Positions 1 to 7,524 are shown, numbered from the stretch's first letter. The stretch: 35,949 nt of DNA from Microcaldota archaeon (GCA_014874295.1 JACWAL010000015.1:1-35949), one strand, 5' to 3'. Numbers and translations are program-made. Notes: generated by a model from the sequence alone, not told the origin.

Positions 1-194
1 ACACCTCACTGACGGCCAACCAGGTCAAGTACCTCTACAGCGAGGGCATAGGCGGTGCACCGATCTACCTCCAGTATCTTAAAGGATGGTGGCCCCTCAA
101 CGGCGACACCATTGACTACAGCGGCAATAACAACAACGGCGTTCCGACAGGCATTGCGTACAATGGCTCGTGGACTTCCGGGTACTTCCATTGA
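1..194 (+). CDS. C-terminal end of a LamG-like/pilin-family surface protein (5' truncated)
   Basis: This is an open frame that enters from the left edge and stops at TGA 192-194; no start lies in the window. The residues include YLYSEGIGGAPIYLQ and GWWPLNGDTIDYSGNNNNGV, which nearly match the C-terminus of the pilin-LamG gene at the right end of the window (34895-35772, minus strand). A 59-nt stretch (87-145) is identical between the two. By analogy with that gene the missing N-terminus probably carries a type IV pilin-like membrane helix, and the domain is a concanavalin/LamG-like beta sandwich used in surface adhesion. That function is inferred. The gene converges on ftsY with only 21 nt between them. 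I am fairly sure of the family relationship and less sure of the role. Confidence 0.75.
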   Translation, partial: TSLTANQVKYLYSEGIGGAPIYLQYLKGWWPLNGDTIDYSGNNNNGVPTGIAYNGSWTSGYFH

Positions 195-215
195 CACGCA
201 GATAGGTTCGCACGG

Positions 216-1475
216 TCACGAGGACGGCAGCATGGCATCGAGTATTACCTGCGGGTCGTACGGCATTAGGTCGGTATACGCCTCGCCAGTTCCAAGGAAA
301 AGTATAGGAACACCCGTCTCGTTTGCGATTGATATCGCGCCGCCGCCCTTCGCGTCGCAATCCAGCTTCGTCAGTATTATGCCGTCGATGCGTATTGACT
401 TCATGAACTCCTTGACCTGCGTTATTATCGCATTGCCAGCGGTGCTCTCCCCAACATAGATATTGATGTCGGGCTTGATCACCCTGTCCATCTTCTGCAG
501 CTCTCCTATGAGGTTCCTGTTTGTCTCCTGGCGACCGGCGCTGTCGATGAGCACGATCTGCATGCCGTGTGCCTTCGCATAGGCAACCGCGTCGAATGCG
601 ACGCTCGCGGGATCGGCTCCGTACCCGCTCTTGATAATAGGTACATGTAGTGCGTTCGCATGGTACTCCGTCTGCTCTATCGCTGCGGCTCGGAAGGTGT
701 CGCTCGCCGATATCACGATGCTCGCCCCCTTCTGCTTGAGCATGTGCGCTACCTTCGCTATCGTGGTCGTCTTGCCGGTGCCGTTCGGCCCTATGAACAG
801 GATCTTGACAGGCAGGTTTGCCTCCCGTATCCTACCTGCGACGAACGACTCTAGGTTGATGCCCTGCGTCTTGGATATGACGCCGAGCAGCGACTCCCTC
901 ACGCTCCTTACCAGCTCGGAGCGTATGTCCTTCGCGCTGACCTTTGATTCGCGGAGCGACTTTTCCAATCTCTGCAGGAACTCTTCGGTGTCGTTATACG
1001 CGACGTCAGACTCGAGCATCGACACTCTGAGCGTGTCCAGGAAGCCCTCTATGTCGGAGTCGCTCAGTTTTACCTTCCCGAGTATCGCGCCCTTTATCTT
1101 CGTGACGGCCGATAGATGTATGTCACTCTCGCGCGCCTTGGGGTGCTCGATTGCGTGGCGACCATGCTGTGGGCGAGGCTCCTCACGGTGCTGCGGTTCT
1201 TCCACGTGGGCAATGTGCTCTGCAGGGGCTTTCATTTCCTTGGATGTATGCTGTTGCGTGGTGAGTTCAACATGCGCCGTACTTTCGTGATGCTCCGGGG
1301 CCTCATATTTTCTCTCTCCAACGCGTGGCTCTGGGGCGGCAGGCAAGGTTTGTGCCTGCGCTTTCTCCGCCTTTTCCTCTGCCTTCTCCTCCCTCTCGAG
1401 CTCCTTCTCCTCCTTGCTGGAGAAGGCCTTTATGACGCTTGATAGCTTCTTTTTGAGTCCGTCGAACATGCTCAT
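216..1475 (-). CDS. ftsY: Signal recognition particle receptor FtsY
   Basis: FtsY is the GTPase that docks SRP-ribosome complexes at the membrane for co-translational insertion of membrane proteins. The 419-residue protein has an amphipathic N-terminus (residues 1-20), a long charged Glu/Lys/His/Pro-rich linker (about 20-115), the NG helical bundle (about 120-220), and a G domain with GPNGTGKTTT (229-238), DSAGR (311-315) and TKLD (369-372). The C-terminal GTGE and DLMPYD segments are typical of FtsY/Ffh. The ATG at 1475 overlaps the prefoldin stop by 4 nt (ATGA), so translational coupling is likely. It is the last gene of the S19e-PDCD5-L39e-L31e-eIF6-LX-pfdA-ftsY operon, an arrangement widely seen in archaea. 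DSAGR replaces the commoner DTAGR, a mild variation. Confidence 0.97.
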   Translation of the reverse strand: MSMFDGLKKKLSSVIKAFSSKEEKELEREEKAEEKAEKAQAQTLPAAPEPRVGERKYEAPEHHESTAHVELTTQQHTSKEMKAPAEHIAHVEEPQHREEPRPQHGRHAIEHPKARESDIHLSAVTKIKGAILGKVKLSDSDIEGFLDTLRVSMLESDVAYNDTEEFLQRLEKSLRESKVSAKDIRSELVRSVRESLLGVISKTQGINLESFVAGRIREANLPVKILFIGPNGTGKTTTIAKVAHMLKQKGASIVISASDTFRAAAIEQTEYHANALHVPIIKSGYGADPASVAFDAVAYAKAHGMQIVLIDSAGRQETNRNLIGELQKMDRVIKPDINIYVGESTAGNAIITQVKEFMKSIRIDGIILTKLDCDAKGGGAISIANETGVPILFLGTGEAYTDLMPYDPQVILDAMLPSS

Positions 1476-1891
1476 GCCGTCGATTCCTGGATCCTGTACG
1501 AGAGCTCGTATATCATGCGCTCGAGCTCCTTCCTCTCATTCATCAGCCTCTTGAGTGCCTCGTCCCTTGCCTTTATCCTGTCAGCGGCTATGACCTTCGC
1601 CTCGCTTATGCTCTTCTCGGCCAGGATGCCGCCACCTATCGCGACAACGGCTTTCGATACCTCGTCTACTCTGGCGCCGACCATGAAACCCATGCCCGTG
1701 TTGATCATGGCACCCTTGCCGGCGCTGCCCGGCAGCCTCGAGAGCGCCGAGTCCACTCCACGCAGTGACGAGATCTCGTCCATCAGCCTCGTCATGCTGG
1801 TATTGATGGACTCATACTTCTCCTGGTAGAGCTGCAGCGCGTACTGCATGCCTGCCAGCTCGCTCTCCTTCGGGGTATCTGCCATGGTCAT
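1472..1891 (-). CDS. pfdA: Prefoldin alpha subunit (GimC alpha)
   Basis: Prefoldin captures unfolded proteins and passes them to the thermosome; the alpha subunit forms the central dimer of the hexamer. The 139-residue protein shows the expected layout: an N-terminal coiled coil (about 10-45), a central beta-hairpin region with the glycine-rich segment GKGAMINTGMGFMVGA (about 58-73), and a C-terminal coiled coil (about 95-135). The length is normal for the family. The start ATG at 1891 overlaps the LX stop (ATGA), and the stop overlaps the ftsY start, so both junctions suggest coupling. An internal ATG two codons later is a possible alternative start. Position between LX and ftsY is the usual archaeal context. 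Confidence 0.93.
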   Translation of the reverse strand: MTMADTPKESELAGMQYALQLYQEKYESINTSMTRLMDEISSLRGVDSALSRLPGSAGKGAMINTGMGFMVGARVDEVSKAVVAIGGGILAEKSISEAKVIAADRIKARDEALKRLMNERKELERMIYELSYRIQESTA

Positions 1892-2055
1892 CCCTTCTTT
1901 ACCTCCACTACAGTTATCTTGGTTGCCTTGGCACCCTGGGAGCTGCCTATCTTAGACAGAACAAGCCTCTCAGCGTGCTTCTCGCTCTTTGCATCTACTT
2001 CCATGCTAAACTTCGCCTTCCCGCCTATCGTACCCGAAACCACGTATTTCGCCAT
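1888..2055 (-). CDS. rplX: Large-subunit ribosomal protein LX / L18ae, short archaeal form
   Basis: This 55-residue ORF is missing from the supplied track. The protein begins MAKYVVSGTIGGKAKFSMEV and continues with a conserved KHAERLVLSKIGSSQG-type segment, matching archaeal LX (L18ae), a small protein of the 50S subunit. The ATG at 2055 is preceded by a GGTG Shine-Dalgarno-like element, four bases after the eIF6 stop. Its TGA overlaps the prefoldin ATG. The eIF6-LX-prefoldin-ftsY order is a standard archaeal operon, which supports the call despite the small size. Confidence 0.9.
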   Translation of the reverse strand: MAKYVVSGTIGGKAKFSMEVDAKSEKHAERLVLSKIGSSQGAKATKITVVEVKKG

Positions 2056-2059
2056 CGTG

Positions 2060-2740
2060 TCACCTTATGTTGAGACCTTCAAGTATCTTCGCGAACTCAT
2101 AACCGGTGCTGGAGCCGCCTATCACGGCACCGCCGGAGTTCGCCACTGCTGATATGCCTATGCCTACGCTGCCTGTGTTGGCCGTCGTGACCACAGAATC
2201 GAAGCCTGTTGCCGCGTCGAGTTCCTCCTTCTCCCTATCGGTGCAGTGGTTGTTCATCACCAACCCCCTGTTCGTGAGTATGTTGTTGGCGCCTATCGTG
2301 TTGAATCCACCTATGCTGTGCCTAACGACCTCCACATCCAACATATCGCGTATCGCCGCCATGTCCCTCTCGGAGTACTCAGAGTTGATTATCGCCACCT
2401 TGTCGTTCGCTATGACGTTGTTGCCTATGGCATTGAGGGGGCTGTGCAGCACTCCTACCTGCAGCTCCGGGGCCTCCTTCTTGATGTATGAGACCTCGGA
2501 TTCAGTGGCGAGATTGGAGAGCAGCATACCCTTGGAGTTGGCGCGCATCAATATCCCGACAAGGTTCGAGCCACCCAGGGAGATAGGCAGGCAGCGCGTG
2601 CCGAGCGTCTCCGACAGCACGGACCTGTCGTGCTCTGTCAGGCCGTTCCCAACGAAGACGTGCCTGTCTGTCGCGGAGGAGAACACACCAACGCAATCAC
2701 TCCCGCGCAGCAGGTATTTTACGGCACGCATTTGCATCAT
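2060..2740 (-). CDS. eif6: Translation initiation factor 6 (aIF6)
   Basis: aIF6 binds the 50S subunit and prevents premature joining with the 30S subunit. The 226-residue length fits the pentein-fold family of five quasi-repeats. The repeated glycine/asparagine segments typical of eIF6 are visible: LGGSNLVGILMRANSKG, PLNAIGNNVIANDKVAIIN, GGFNTIGANNILTNRG and GSVGIGISAVANSGG. The ATG at 2740 overlaps the L31e stop (ATGA). In-frame ATGs at 2737 and 2728 are also possible, and the family usually starts close to the RAVKYLLRGSDCVGVF segment, so the true start may be 2728. It is co-transcribed with ribosomal genes. Confidence 0.96.
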   Translation of the reverse strand: MMQMRAVKYLLRGSDCVGVFSSATDRHVFVGNGLTEHDRSVLSETLGTRCLPISLGGSNLVGILMRANSKGMLLSNLATESEVSYIKKEAPELQVGVLHSPLNAIGNNVIANDKVAIINSEYSERDMAAIRDMLDVEVVRHSIGGFNTIGANNILTNRGLVMNNHCTDREKEELDAATGFDSVVTTANTGSVGIGISAVANSGGAVIGGSSTGYEFAKILEGLNIR

Positions 2741-3105
2741 TTCTGTTGCTTTGCCGCAGGGGCCTTCGCCTCCGCCTTGGGCTTCTCCTTCTTTGTGTTG
2801 CCCTTGGCCTCCTGAGGCGCAGTCGTTGCGGCCTTCGCGGGCTTCGGCTGCTCGACCTTGAACAGGTCGACGCTAGCCGTGCCCTTGTCCATCATTATCT
2901 TGAGCTTCAGGGGCTCCATGCTCTTGGCATAGTGCTTGACTATGCTGTTGTTGAGCTCCCTGGAGAGCCTTACGTTCTCAATGTCTGTCTTCGTGTAGTG
3001 CGCGACCCGGTCCCTGACGTAGCCTGCGGCCTTCTTGATCCTCTTGCTCCTGTGCTGCACCACCAGGTACCTGCGCATGTTTATCGTAAGCAAACGTTCT
3101 GCCAT
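2737..3105 (-). CDS. rpl31e: Ribosomal protein L31e with extended Lys/Ala tail
   Basis: L31e sits near the polypeptide exit tunnel of the 50S subunit. Starting at ATG 3105 the protein has 122 residues: a conserved L31e body (ERLLTINMRRYLVVQHRSKR through about residue 85) and a low-complexity Lys/Ala/Pro/Glu tail of about 40 residues. Similar tails appear on S11, S4 and S13 in this window. The track begins at GTG 3114, but a GGTGAG Shine-Dalgarno element overlaps that codon and lies correctly for ATG 3105, so I chose the latter. The L39e stop is one base upstream, and the eIF6 start overlaps the end. Confidence 0.93.
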   Translation of the reverse strand: MAERLLTINMRRYLVVQHRSKRIKKAAGYVRDRVAHYTKTDIENVRLSRELNNSIVKHYAKSMEPLKLKIMMDKGTASVDLFKVEQPKPAKAATTAPQEAKGNTKKEKPKAEAKAPAAKQQK

Positions 3106-3106
3106 G

Positions 3107-3265
3107 TCACTCACCTATGTCCAGCTTCTGCCTGCGCCAGTGCCTCGCGAATCTGTTGGACTGGAGGCGCCTGTGCGTCCTGACGGATGCCAGCAGTGGC
3201 ATCCTCCTAGCCTGCTTGAGCTTCTTGCCAAGCTTCATCTTCTTAGAGCGCGTCTTCTTTGACAT
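3107..3265 (-). CDS. rpl39e: Ribosomal protein L39e
   Basis: This 52-residue basic protein is too short for the supplied track. It reads MSKKTRSKKMKLGKKLKQAR then RMPLLASVRTHRRLQSNRFA and a RHWRRQKL end, matching the almost invariant L39e pattern (KxKLxKKxKQxRxxPxW/LxxxxTxRxxxxxxxRRHWRRxKL) that lines the exit tunnel. The ATG at 3265 lies 10 nt after the PDCD5 stop. The stop lies one base before the L31e ATG. The L39e-L31e-eIF6 order is the classical archaeal arrangement. Confidence 0.93.
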   Translation of the reverse strand: MSKKTRSKKMKLGKKLKQARRMPLLASVRTHRRLQSNRFARHWRRQKLDIGE

Positions 3266-3275
3266 ACATTACACC

Positions 3276-3584
3276 TTACTTGTGCTTGAACGAAATCGTG
3301 GGCTCGTGCCGGGCCGTGACCTTCCTCAGTATTGAGAGCAGCTCGCTCTCGGTTATCTTCCCGGAGAGCCTCTGCGACTGCACGAACGAGATCAGCAGGT
3401 TGAGTACCTGGTTGTACAGGTCCTCGTTGGCGTTCCTTATGTTCATCAGGCGCTCATAGGCGCCGTCGTCGAGGAGCCTCCTTGCCAGCTCCCTCTTCTG
3501 CTGCTCCTCCTGCATATGCCTGACTGCTGCTTCGTACCTCTTCTTGAGCTTCTTCTCGTAATCGTCGCCGTTCTGTTCGGCCAC
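3276..3584 (-). CDS. PDCD5/TFAR19-family DNA-binding protein
   Basis: This 102-residue protein matches the archaeal PDCD5-like family (DUF in older annotations), a small three-helix bundle that binds nucleic acid. It has an acidic/charged N-terminal helix with QEEQQKRELARRLLDDGAYERL, the family core, followed by NIRNANEDLYNQVLNLLI and GKITESELLSILRKVT. The start codon is GTG at 3584, with a GTGAG element from the S19e stop region upstream. It sits between S19e and L39e, the normal archaeal location, and its role may be connected with ribosome biogenesis or transcription. That role is inference from the neighbourhood. Confidence 0.93.
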   Translation of the reverse strand: MAEQNGDDYEKKLKKRYEAAVRHMQEEQQKRELARRLLDDGAYERLMNIRNANEDLYNQVLNLLISFVQSQRLSGKITESELLSILRKVTARHEPTISFKHK

Positions 3585-3588
3585 AGGC

Positions 3589-4002
3589 TCACTTCTTTGA
3601 CAGTTCGCCGCTCACCTTGTCGAGGAACGACCTGCCCTTGGGGGTTATCTCCCTGCCCTTGGGGGTCTTCTTGACCAGGTTGGCCTTCTCGAGCGCGTTG
3701 AGCGAATCTGTTATTGCGCTGCCTCCAGCGTCGACGTGGTGCTTCCTGTGCATGACGTGCTCCTTCCTGGAACCGTACCTCTCCCTCAGCCTCGATACGC
3801 CCACGGGACCACTGGTATAGACATAGCGCAGTAGCGAGGCGCTCCTGACGTACCAGAAGTCTGGGTCCTGCGGCTGTCTCTCCTTCCCGGCGCCTGACTT
3901 CGCGTAATGCAGGTAGTCCGGTTGTTCCTTTATCACGGTCTTCAGCCCCTGCGCGGCTGCGCGCACAAGCTCTGAAGCGTCCACTTCGTACACACTTGCC
4001 AT
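3589..4002 (-). CDS. rps19e: Ribosomal protein S19e
   Basis: S19e is a winged-helix protein of the 30S head needed for small-subunit maturation. The 137-residue protein has the hallmark SVYEVDASELVRAAA start, a central DPDFWYVRSASLLRYVYTSGPVGVSRLRERYG segment, and a C-terminal ALEKANLVKKTPKGREITPKGRSFLD wing. It is the first gene of the minus-strand translation operon. A TATA-like element on the minus strand (TCAATATTAT, 4041-4050) lies about 40-50 nt upstream of the ATG at 4002. Confidence 0.97.
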   Translation of the reverse strand: MASVYEVDASELVRAAAQGLKTVIKEQPDYLHYAKSGAGKERQPQDPDFWYVRSASLLRYVYTSGPVGVSRLRERYGSRKEHVMHRKHHVDAGGSAITDSLNALEKANLVKKTPKGREITPKGRSFLDKVSGELSKK

Positions 4003-4140
4003 AGGATCAACTTACGAAAAGCTGAAAGCAGCAAATCCAGATAATATTGATGGGAAAACCTATAATAGCCTTATCGTGCCCACCATCACAGGGATTTCGG
4101 GGAAAGGCTTTAATATTTTCCACACTGTAAACACACCAGG
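4003..4140. promoter_or_regulatory. Divergent promoter region between S19e and L29 operons
   Basis: No gene is seen here. On the minus strand a TATA-like TCAATATTAT (4041-4050) is suited to the S19e operon. On the plus strand TTTAATATT (4109-4117) lies about 25-30 nt before the GTG of L29 (4141), so L29 mRNA is predicted to be nearly leaderless. These are sequence-pattern inferences only. Confidence 0.55.
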
Positions 4141-4347
4141 GTGTTTCGCATAAACGTCAAAGAACTCAGGAGCCTGCAGGACTCTGCGCTGAAGGCCAAG
4201 GCTGACGAGCTAGCGCTCGAGCTCTCCATAGAGAAGAGGAAGATAGCGTCAACAGGAGTCTCGAGCAAGGTCATAAAGGTGAGGTCCATAAAGAGGACCA
4301 TAGCACAGATAAATACTATCCTTAACGAGAGGGGTGCCAAGAAGTAA
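4141..4347 (+). CDS. rpl29: Ribosomal protein L29 (uL29)
   Basis: This 68-residue, mainly helical protein matches uL29, which lies near the exit tunnel. It has FRINVKELRSLQDSALKAK, a helix with ELALELSIEKRKIAS, and the terminal VRSIKRTIAQINTILNER segment typical of the family. The start is GTG at 4141; no ATG is available and the promoter spacing suggests a leaderless message. The TAA stop overlaps the aIF1 ATG by one base. In many archaea L29 is inside the S10/spc cluster followed by aIF1 and Rpp29; here the pair L29-aIF1 is kept but detached from that cluster. Confidence 0.92.
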   Translation: MFRINVKELRSLQDSALKAKADELALELSIEKRKIASTGVSSKVIKVRSIKRTIAQINTILNERGAKK

Positions 4348-4652
4348 TGCCTGACATGTGCCCTAGGTGTGGGCTGCCCAAGGAGATCTGCGTTTGCTCT
4401 GTTCTCGACAAGGAGGCCGAGAGCAAGATAAAGGTTTACACGAAGAAGGCGAAGTTCGACAAGATAGTGACCGTAGTGGACGGCATAAACTCCGACGAGC
4501 TCGAGAGCGCCACCAAGAACCTCAAGAAGGCCCTGGCGTGCGGCGGCACGAGCAAGGATGGCGTTGTGGAGCTGCAGGGCAAGCACGTCAACGAGGTCAA
4601 GAAGGCCCTCGTAGGCATGGGTTACAAGGAGTCGAACATCGACACCACGTAG
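4347..4652 (+). CDS. Translation initiation factor aIF1 (SUI1 family)
   Basis: aIF1 helps the 30S subunit choose the correct start codon. The 101-residue protein starts with a zinc-binding-like CPRCGLPKEICVC motif (residues 5-17) seen in many archaeal aIF1 proteins, followed by the SUI1 fold with DKIVTVVDGINSDELE, ALACGGTSKDGVVELQGKH and ALVGMGYKESNI. The ATG overlaps the L29 stop, indicating coupling. The TAG stop is followed eight bases later by the end of the convergent gene at 4660. Confidence 0.95.
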   Translation: MPDMCPRCGLPKEICVCSVLDKEAESKIKVYTKKAKFDKIVTVVDGINSDELESATKNLKKALACGGTSKDGVVELQGKHVNEVKKALVGMGYKESNIDTT

Positions 4653-4659
4653 CCTTCCC

Positions 4660-5003
4660 TCACTTCCTCTTTATCTTCCACAGAGGCTCGTCGCTGATCG
4701 ACTGCGGGTCCTCTACTATCCTTCTCAGCGAGTAGAGGAATCCATACCTGTTCTCCCTGTCAATCCTGACCTTGACGTTGAATGCGAGCGTGACTACCTT
4801 CTTGAATACAGGGTCATCGGAATATTTCGGCACGTCGTCCCTGTATTCTGGGTACAGGCCCGACGAGTCTATTATCGCGTTAACACCCCCATGGCGTGCA
4901 TGTTGTCCACGAGCTTGGAATTGATCGGCATACCAGTCCCTTCCGCGAGCCTTTCCCTGGAGTTCCCGCCGAGGAACACAGGTATCAAATCTTTGATCCA
5001 CAT
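4660..5003 (-). pseudogene. Unknown protein gene split by a one-base frameshift
   Basis: Two overlapping minus-strand frames (track 4872-5072 and 4660-5001) appear to be one gene. The first reads MWIKDLIPVFLGGNSRERLA and on to NMHAMG, the second continues GGVNAIIDSSGLYPEYRDDV to PLWKIKRK. They join if one base is added in the run of five Gs (plus-strand Cs 4886-4890). The joined product would have about 114 residues from ATG 5003. A TTG at 5072 would extend it, but the upstream residues look less protein-like. I do not recognise the family. The phase change in a homopolymer makes a sequencing or assembly indel at least as likely as true decay. It converges on aIF1 and diverges from kae1. Confidence 0.5.
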
Positions 5004-5072
5004 GAGGCCGTCTCCATGCCGGATGCCTGGACCGCGATCCTGTTCTTCCCTGTCATTGCACCGCTTACTCAA

Positions 5073-5205
5073 CTCAAGCGCATCTTAAAAGCGTTGTCAT
5101 TGCTTTGGGGGCCTGCTGGTAACGGCGGCGCGCCACAAGGCAGGACAATGCCTCGCTGCTGCAGAAACCCTTAACTAGCTGCTGCAATAATCTAGCTTGT
5201 TTTGC
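5073..5205. promoter_or_regulatory. Intergenic region upstream of kae1
   Basis: A CTTAAAAG element around 5083-5090 can serve as a TATA-like box on either strand for the divergent unknown gene or for a plus-strand transcript toward kae1. A short stem GGCA/TGCC (GGCAGGACAATGCC) lies inside. I saw no ORF or tRNA pattern here, and no clear Shine-Dalgarno element directly before the kae1 ATG. Confidence 0.3.
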
Positions 5206-6186
5206 ATGGCTGTGATAGGCATAGAGAGCAGCGCACACACGCTCGGCATAGGCGTGATCGAGGGAGGCAAGGTTCTCGCAAACGAGATGCTGATGTACCC
5301 GATAACGGACAAGGGCATCATACCGATGAAGGTCGCAGATTTCCATACGGAGAATGTCAGGAAGGCAGTTTCAAGCGCGGTGAAGAAGGCAGGCATCTCG
5401 GCGCAGGACATCGAGGCAATAGGCTACACGAAGGGCCCCGGCCTCGGACCCTGCCTCGGCGTCGGCAATCTCATTGCGAAGTCGCTCTCCATGAAGTATA
5501 AGGTGCCGCTGCTTCCCGTCAACCACGCGGTGGCGCACCTCGAGATCGCAAAACATATCAATGGCTTCAGGGACCCGCTCGCACTGTATGTGTCAGGAGG
5601 CAACTCGCAGGTGATAGGTATGGAAGAGGAGCCGTTCAGGCACTATCACATATATGGAGAGACGTTCGACATAGGCGTGGGCAATATGTTCGACAACTTC
5701 GCCAGGAAGGCGAAGCTCGTACCCTCGTGGGGGTCGACGGTGGCAAAGGCCGCGGAATCAGGCAGGTATATTCAAATGCCATACACCGTAAAGGGCATGG
5801 ACTTCACGTTCACGGGATTGTTGACGAACGCGGTCGCGCAGCTCAAGGGGCACAGCGTCAATGACGTGGCCTTCTCAATGCAGGAAACGGCGTTCTCCAT
5901 GCTATGCGAGGCGACAGAGAGGGCGCTGATGCTCACGGAAAAACGCGAGATTATAGTCTGCGGGGGGGTGGCGCAGAGCAAGAGGCTCAAGGAGATGCTG
6001 CTCTCGGTGTGCAATGCGCACGGCACGAAGTTTGGGTTCGCGCCCAACGAATATAACGCGGACAATGGTGCCATGATAGCGCTCGTCGCCGAGAAGATGC
6101 TCCGTTCGGGGCAGCACTACAGCATGATGGACTGCGGTGTCAACCAGCGCTACAGGATAGACTCGGTGAAGATAACATGGAAATGA
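5206..6186 (+). CDS. kae1: tRNA N6-threonylcarbamoyladenosine synthase Kae1 (TsaD/OSGEP family)
   Basis: Kae1 transfers threonylcarbamoyl from TC-AMP to A37 of ANN-decoding tRNAs as the catalytic part of the KEOPS complex. From ATG 5206 the protein has 326 residues, normal length. It opens with GIESSAHTLGIGVI (ASKHA phosphate-binding loop). The metal ligands lie in NHAVAHLE (H107, H111). Further motifs are LYVSGGNSQV, GETFDIGVGNMFDNFAR and IVCGGVAQSKRLKEML. The track's TTG start at 5197 adds only three residues and is less likely. The end overlaps the bud32 start by 10 nt, which is strong evidence for an operon; in several archaea the two are fused. Confidence 0.97.
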   Translation: MAVIGIESSAHTLGIGVIEGGKVLANEMLMYPITDKGIIPMKVADFHTENVRKAVSSAVKKAGISAQDIEAIGYTKGPGLGPCLGVGNLIAKSLSMKYKVPLLPVNHAVAHLEIAKHINGFRDPLALYVSGGNSQVIGMEEEPFRHYHIYGETFDIGVGNMFDNFARKAKLVPSWGSTVAKAAESGRYIQMPYTVKGMDFTFTGLLTNAVAQLKGHSVNDVAFSMQETAFSMLCEATERALMLTEKREIIVCGGVAQSKRLKEMLLSVCNAHGTKFGFAPNEYNADNGAMIALVAEKMLRSGQHYSMMDCGVNQRYRIDSVKITWK

Positions 6187-6788
6187 TGATGATCGCAGAA
6201 GGCGCTGAAGCAAACGTGTACAGGTGCACCTTCATGAACATGCCTGCGATAGCGAAGAGGCGCATCAGGAAGCAGTACAGGATCGAGAGCCTAGACACGT
6301 ACCTGCGCACCCACAGGACCAAGATCGAGGCCAAGATAATGATGGCGCTCGCGGGCAAGATCAACCTGCCGAGGGTGCTGGCCGTTTCCTCAGATACCAT
6401 TTACATGGACTTCATCGAGGGGAAAAGGCTGTCCATAATGACTGACGAAAAGGCAATTGGAAGGCACGTTGAGGAATCCGGGCACTGGCTGGCGGTTATG
6501 CACGACAATGACATAACGCACGGGGACTTCACGCCGGCAAACATAATGGCGAACGGGAATTCCGCGTACGTGATAGATTTCGGGCTGTCGTATTTCACGG
6601 GATCCATCGAGGACAAGGCGATCGACCTGCTGCTCATGAAGCGCTCGATAAGCAAGGAGCTGTTCTCCATATTCATACATGGATACGATTCCGCTGCTAA
6701 GGACAGCAAGCCCGCGAAGAAGAAGCTCGCGGAGATAGAGTTGCGCGGCAGGTATCAGCTCAGGAGCCTGGCAACCGTAAAGGGCTGA
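6177..6788 (+). CDS. bud32: KEOPS kinase/ATPase Bud32
   Basis: Bud32 is the small RIO-like kinase that binds Kae1 and supports t6A synthesis. The 203-residue protein has a glycine-poor P-loop equivalent AEGAEANVYRC (7-17), a lysine in AIAKRRIRKQYR (about 24-34), the catalytic loop THGDFTPANIM (114-124) and the metal-binding VIDFGLS (132-138). Overlap with kae1 supports coupling; ATGs at 6183, 6186 and 6189 are alternative starts with little effect on the product. Cgi121 and Pcc1, the other KEOPS members, are not in the window. Confidence 0.95.
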   Translation: MEMMMIAEGAEANVYRCTFMNMPAIAKRRIRKQYRIESLDTYLRTHRTKIEAKIMMALAGKINLPRVLAVSSDTIYMDFIEGKRLSIMTDEKAIGRHVEESGHWLAVMHDNDITHGDFTPANIMANGNSAYVIDFGLSYFTGSIEDKAIDLLLMKRSISKELFSIFIHGYDSAAKDSKPAKKKLAEIELRGRYQLRSLATVKG

Positions 6789-6892
6789 GCGTCACGCGCC
6801 TGTATACAAACCTTTTTAAGCTTGCAAGGGGCAAATAGTAGCAATACGAGAAAGGCTGCACAGCTAATCCTACGTATTAAAGGACAGATTCC

Positions 6893-7168
6893 ATGGATGG
6901 AGACGAAGAAGAGAGACAAGAGAATGGAAGAGAGGAAGGTAGGGGCAGGAGGGAAGGCATGCAGATGAGGCCGAACTACTTCATGCCGAAGCCCGTGAAG
7001 GTCGGGGACGTGATTGACGTGAAGATTGAGGCCGTAGCGCAGAAGGGCGACGGCATCGCTAAGGTCGATGGGTTCGTGGTCTTCGTGAAGGGCGTCAAGC
7101 AGGGAGACGAGCTCAAGGTGAGGATCAGCGAGGTAAAGGCGAGGTTCGCCATAGGAGAGCCTGCTTAA
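6893..7168 (+). CDS. Small TRAM-domain RNA-binding protein
   Basis: The C-terminal 65 residues form a TRAM domain (VKVGDVIDVKIEAVAQKGDG then IAKVDGFVVFVKGVKQGDEL), a beta-barrel that binds RNA. Stand-alone TRAM proteins are common in archaea, where some act as cold-shock-like RNA chaperones; that function is transferred from the family. The first about 22 residues from ATG 6893 are Glu/Arg/Gly-rich and may be an extension. An in-frame ATG at 6959 would give a compact protein of about 69 residues, closer to the usual size. Upstream (6812-6818) is a TTTTTAAG-like box. An oligo-T tract follows the stop. Confidence 0.88.
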   Translation: MDGDEEERQENGREEGRGRREGMQMRPNYFMPKPVKVGDVIDVKIEAVAQKGDGIAKVDGFVVFVKGVKQGDELKVRISEVKARFAIGEPA

Positions 7169-7176
7169 TCAAGCTA

Positions 7177-7199
7177 ATTTTTAATTTTTCTTTTTATTC
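7177..7199 (+). terminator. Oligo-T terminator after the TRAM gene
   Basis: Three T-runs in close succession (TTTTT, TTTTT, TTTTT separated by one to three bases) begin about 9 nt after the TRAM stop. Archaeal RNA polymerase terminates at such T-rich tracts without needing a hairpin. No stem was seen. Confidence 0.65.
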
Positions 7200-7279
7200 A
7201 TGTTGCATGGCGTAGGACAGCCACAGCTATGGACCGCAATCTGTATATATCACGAGGATTGATGAATTCTTGTGGCATT

Positions 7280-7519
7280 ATGGGAAAGATGAAATCCGCG
7301 GCCATCGGGCCTGTTGTGATCCTATCTGCAGCAATCGCGTTCACCAGCCCGAAAAATGATACCGTCGCAATAGGGACGACCAAGACTGAGAGCATCAGCG
7401 ATTCAGCGGCCAAGGAGCGCGCTGACGCCCTTATGAGGCTTGAGGAGATAGGGGTCGGTATCATAATCAGCGTCGGGGCGGCCGCAGTAATAAGCAGATG
7501 GAAGCCCAGGAGGGAGTGA
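7280..7519 (+). CDS. Small protein with two predicted membrane segments, unknown
   Basis: From ATG 7280 this is a 79-residue protein beginning MGKMKSAAIGPVVILSAAIA. It has a hydrophobic segment near residues 5-22, a polar middle rich in Thr/Ser/Asp, a short amphipathic ERADALMRLEEI helix, and a second hydrophobic segment IGVGIIISVGAAAVIS near the end. A TATA-like TGTATATATC at 7242-7251 lies about 30-37 nt before this ATG, which favours it over the track start at 7229; ATG 7289 is also possible. A purine-rich AGGAGGGAG at its 3' end probably serves the next gene. I do not recognise the family. It heads a three-gene accessory cassette. Confidence 0.5.
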   Translation: MGKMKSAAIGPVVILSAAIAFTSPKNDTVAIGTTKTESISDSAAKERADALMRLEEIGVGIIISVGAAAVISRWKPRRE

Positions 7520-7524
7520 TTCTC

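Noticed and set aside
4347-4400. Zinc-ribbon extension of aIF1 as a novelty
   Set aside because: A CxxCGLPxExCxC start is common among archaeal aIF1 proteins.
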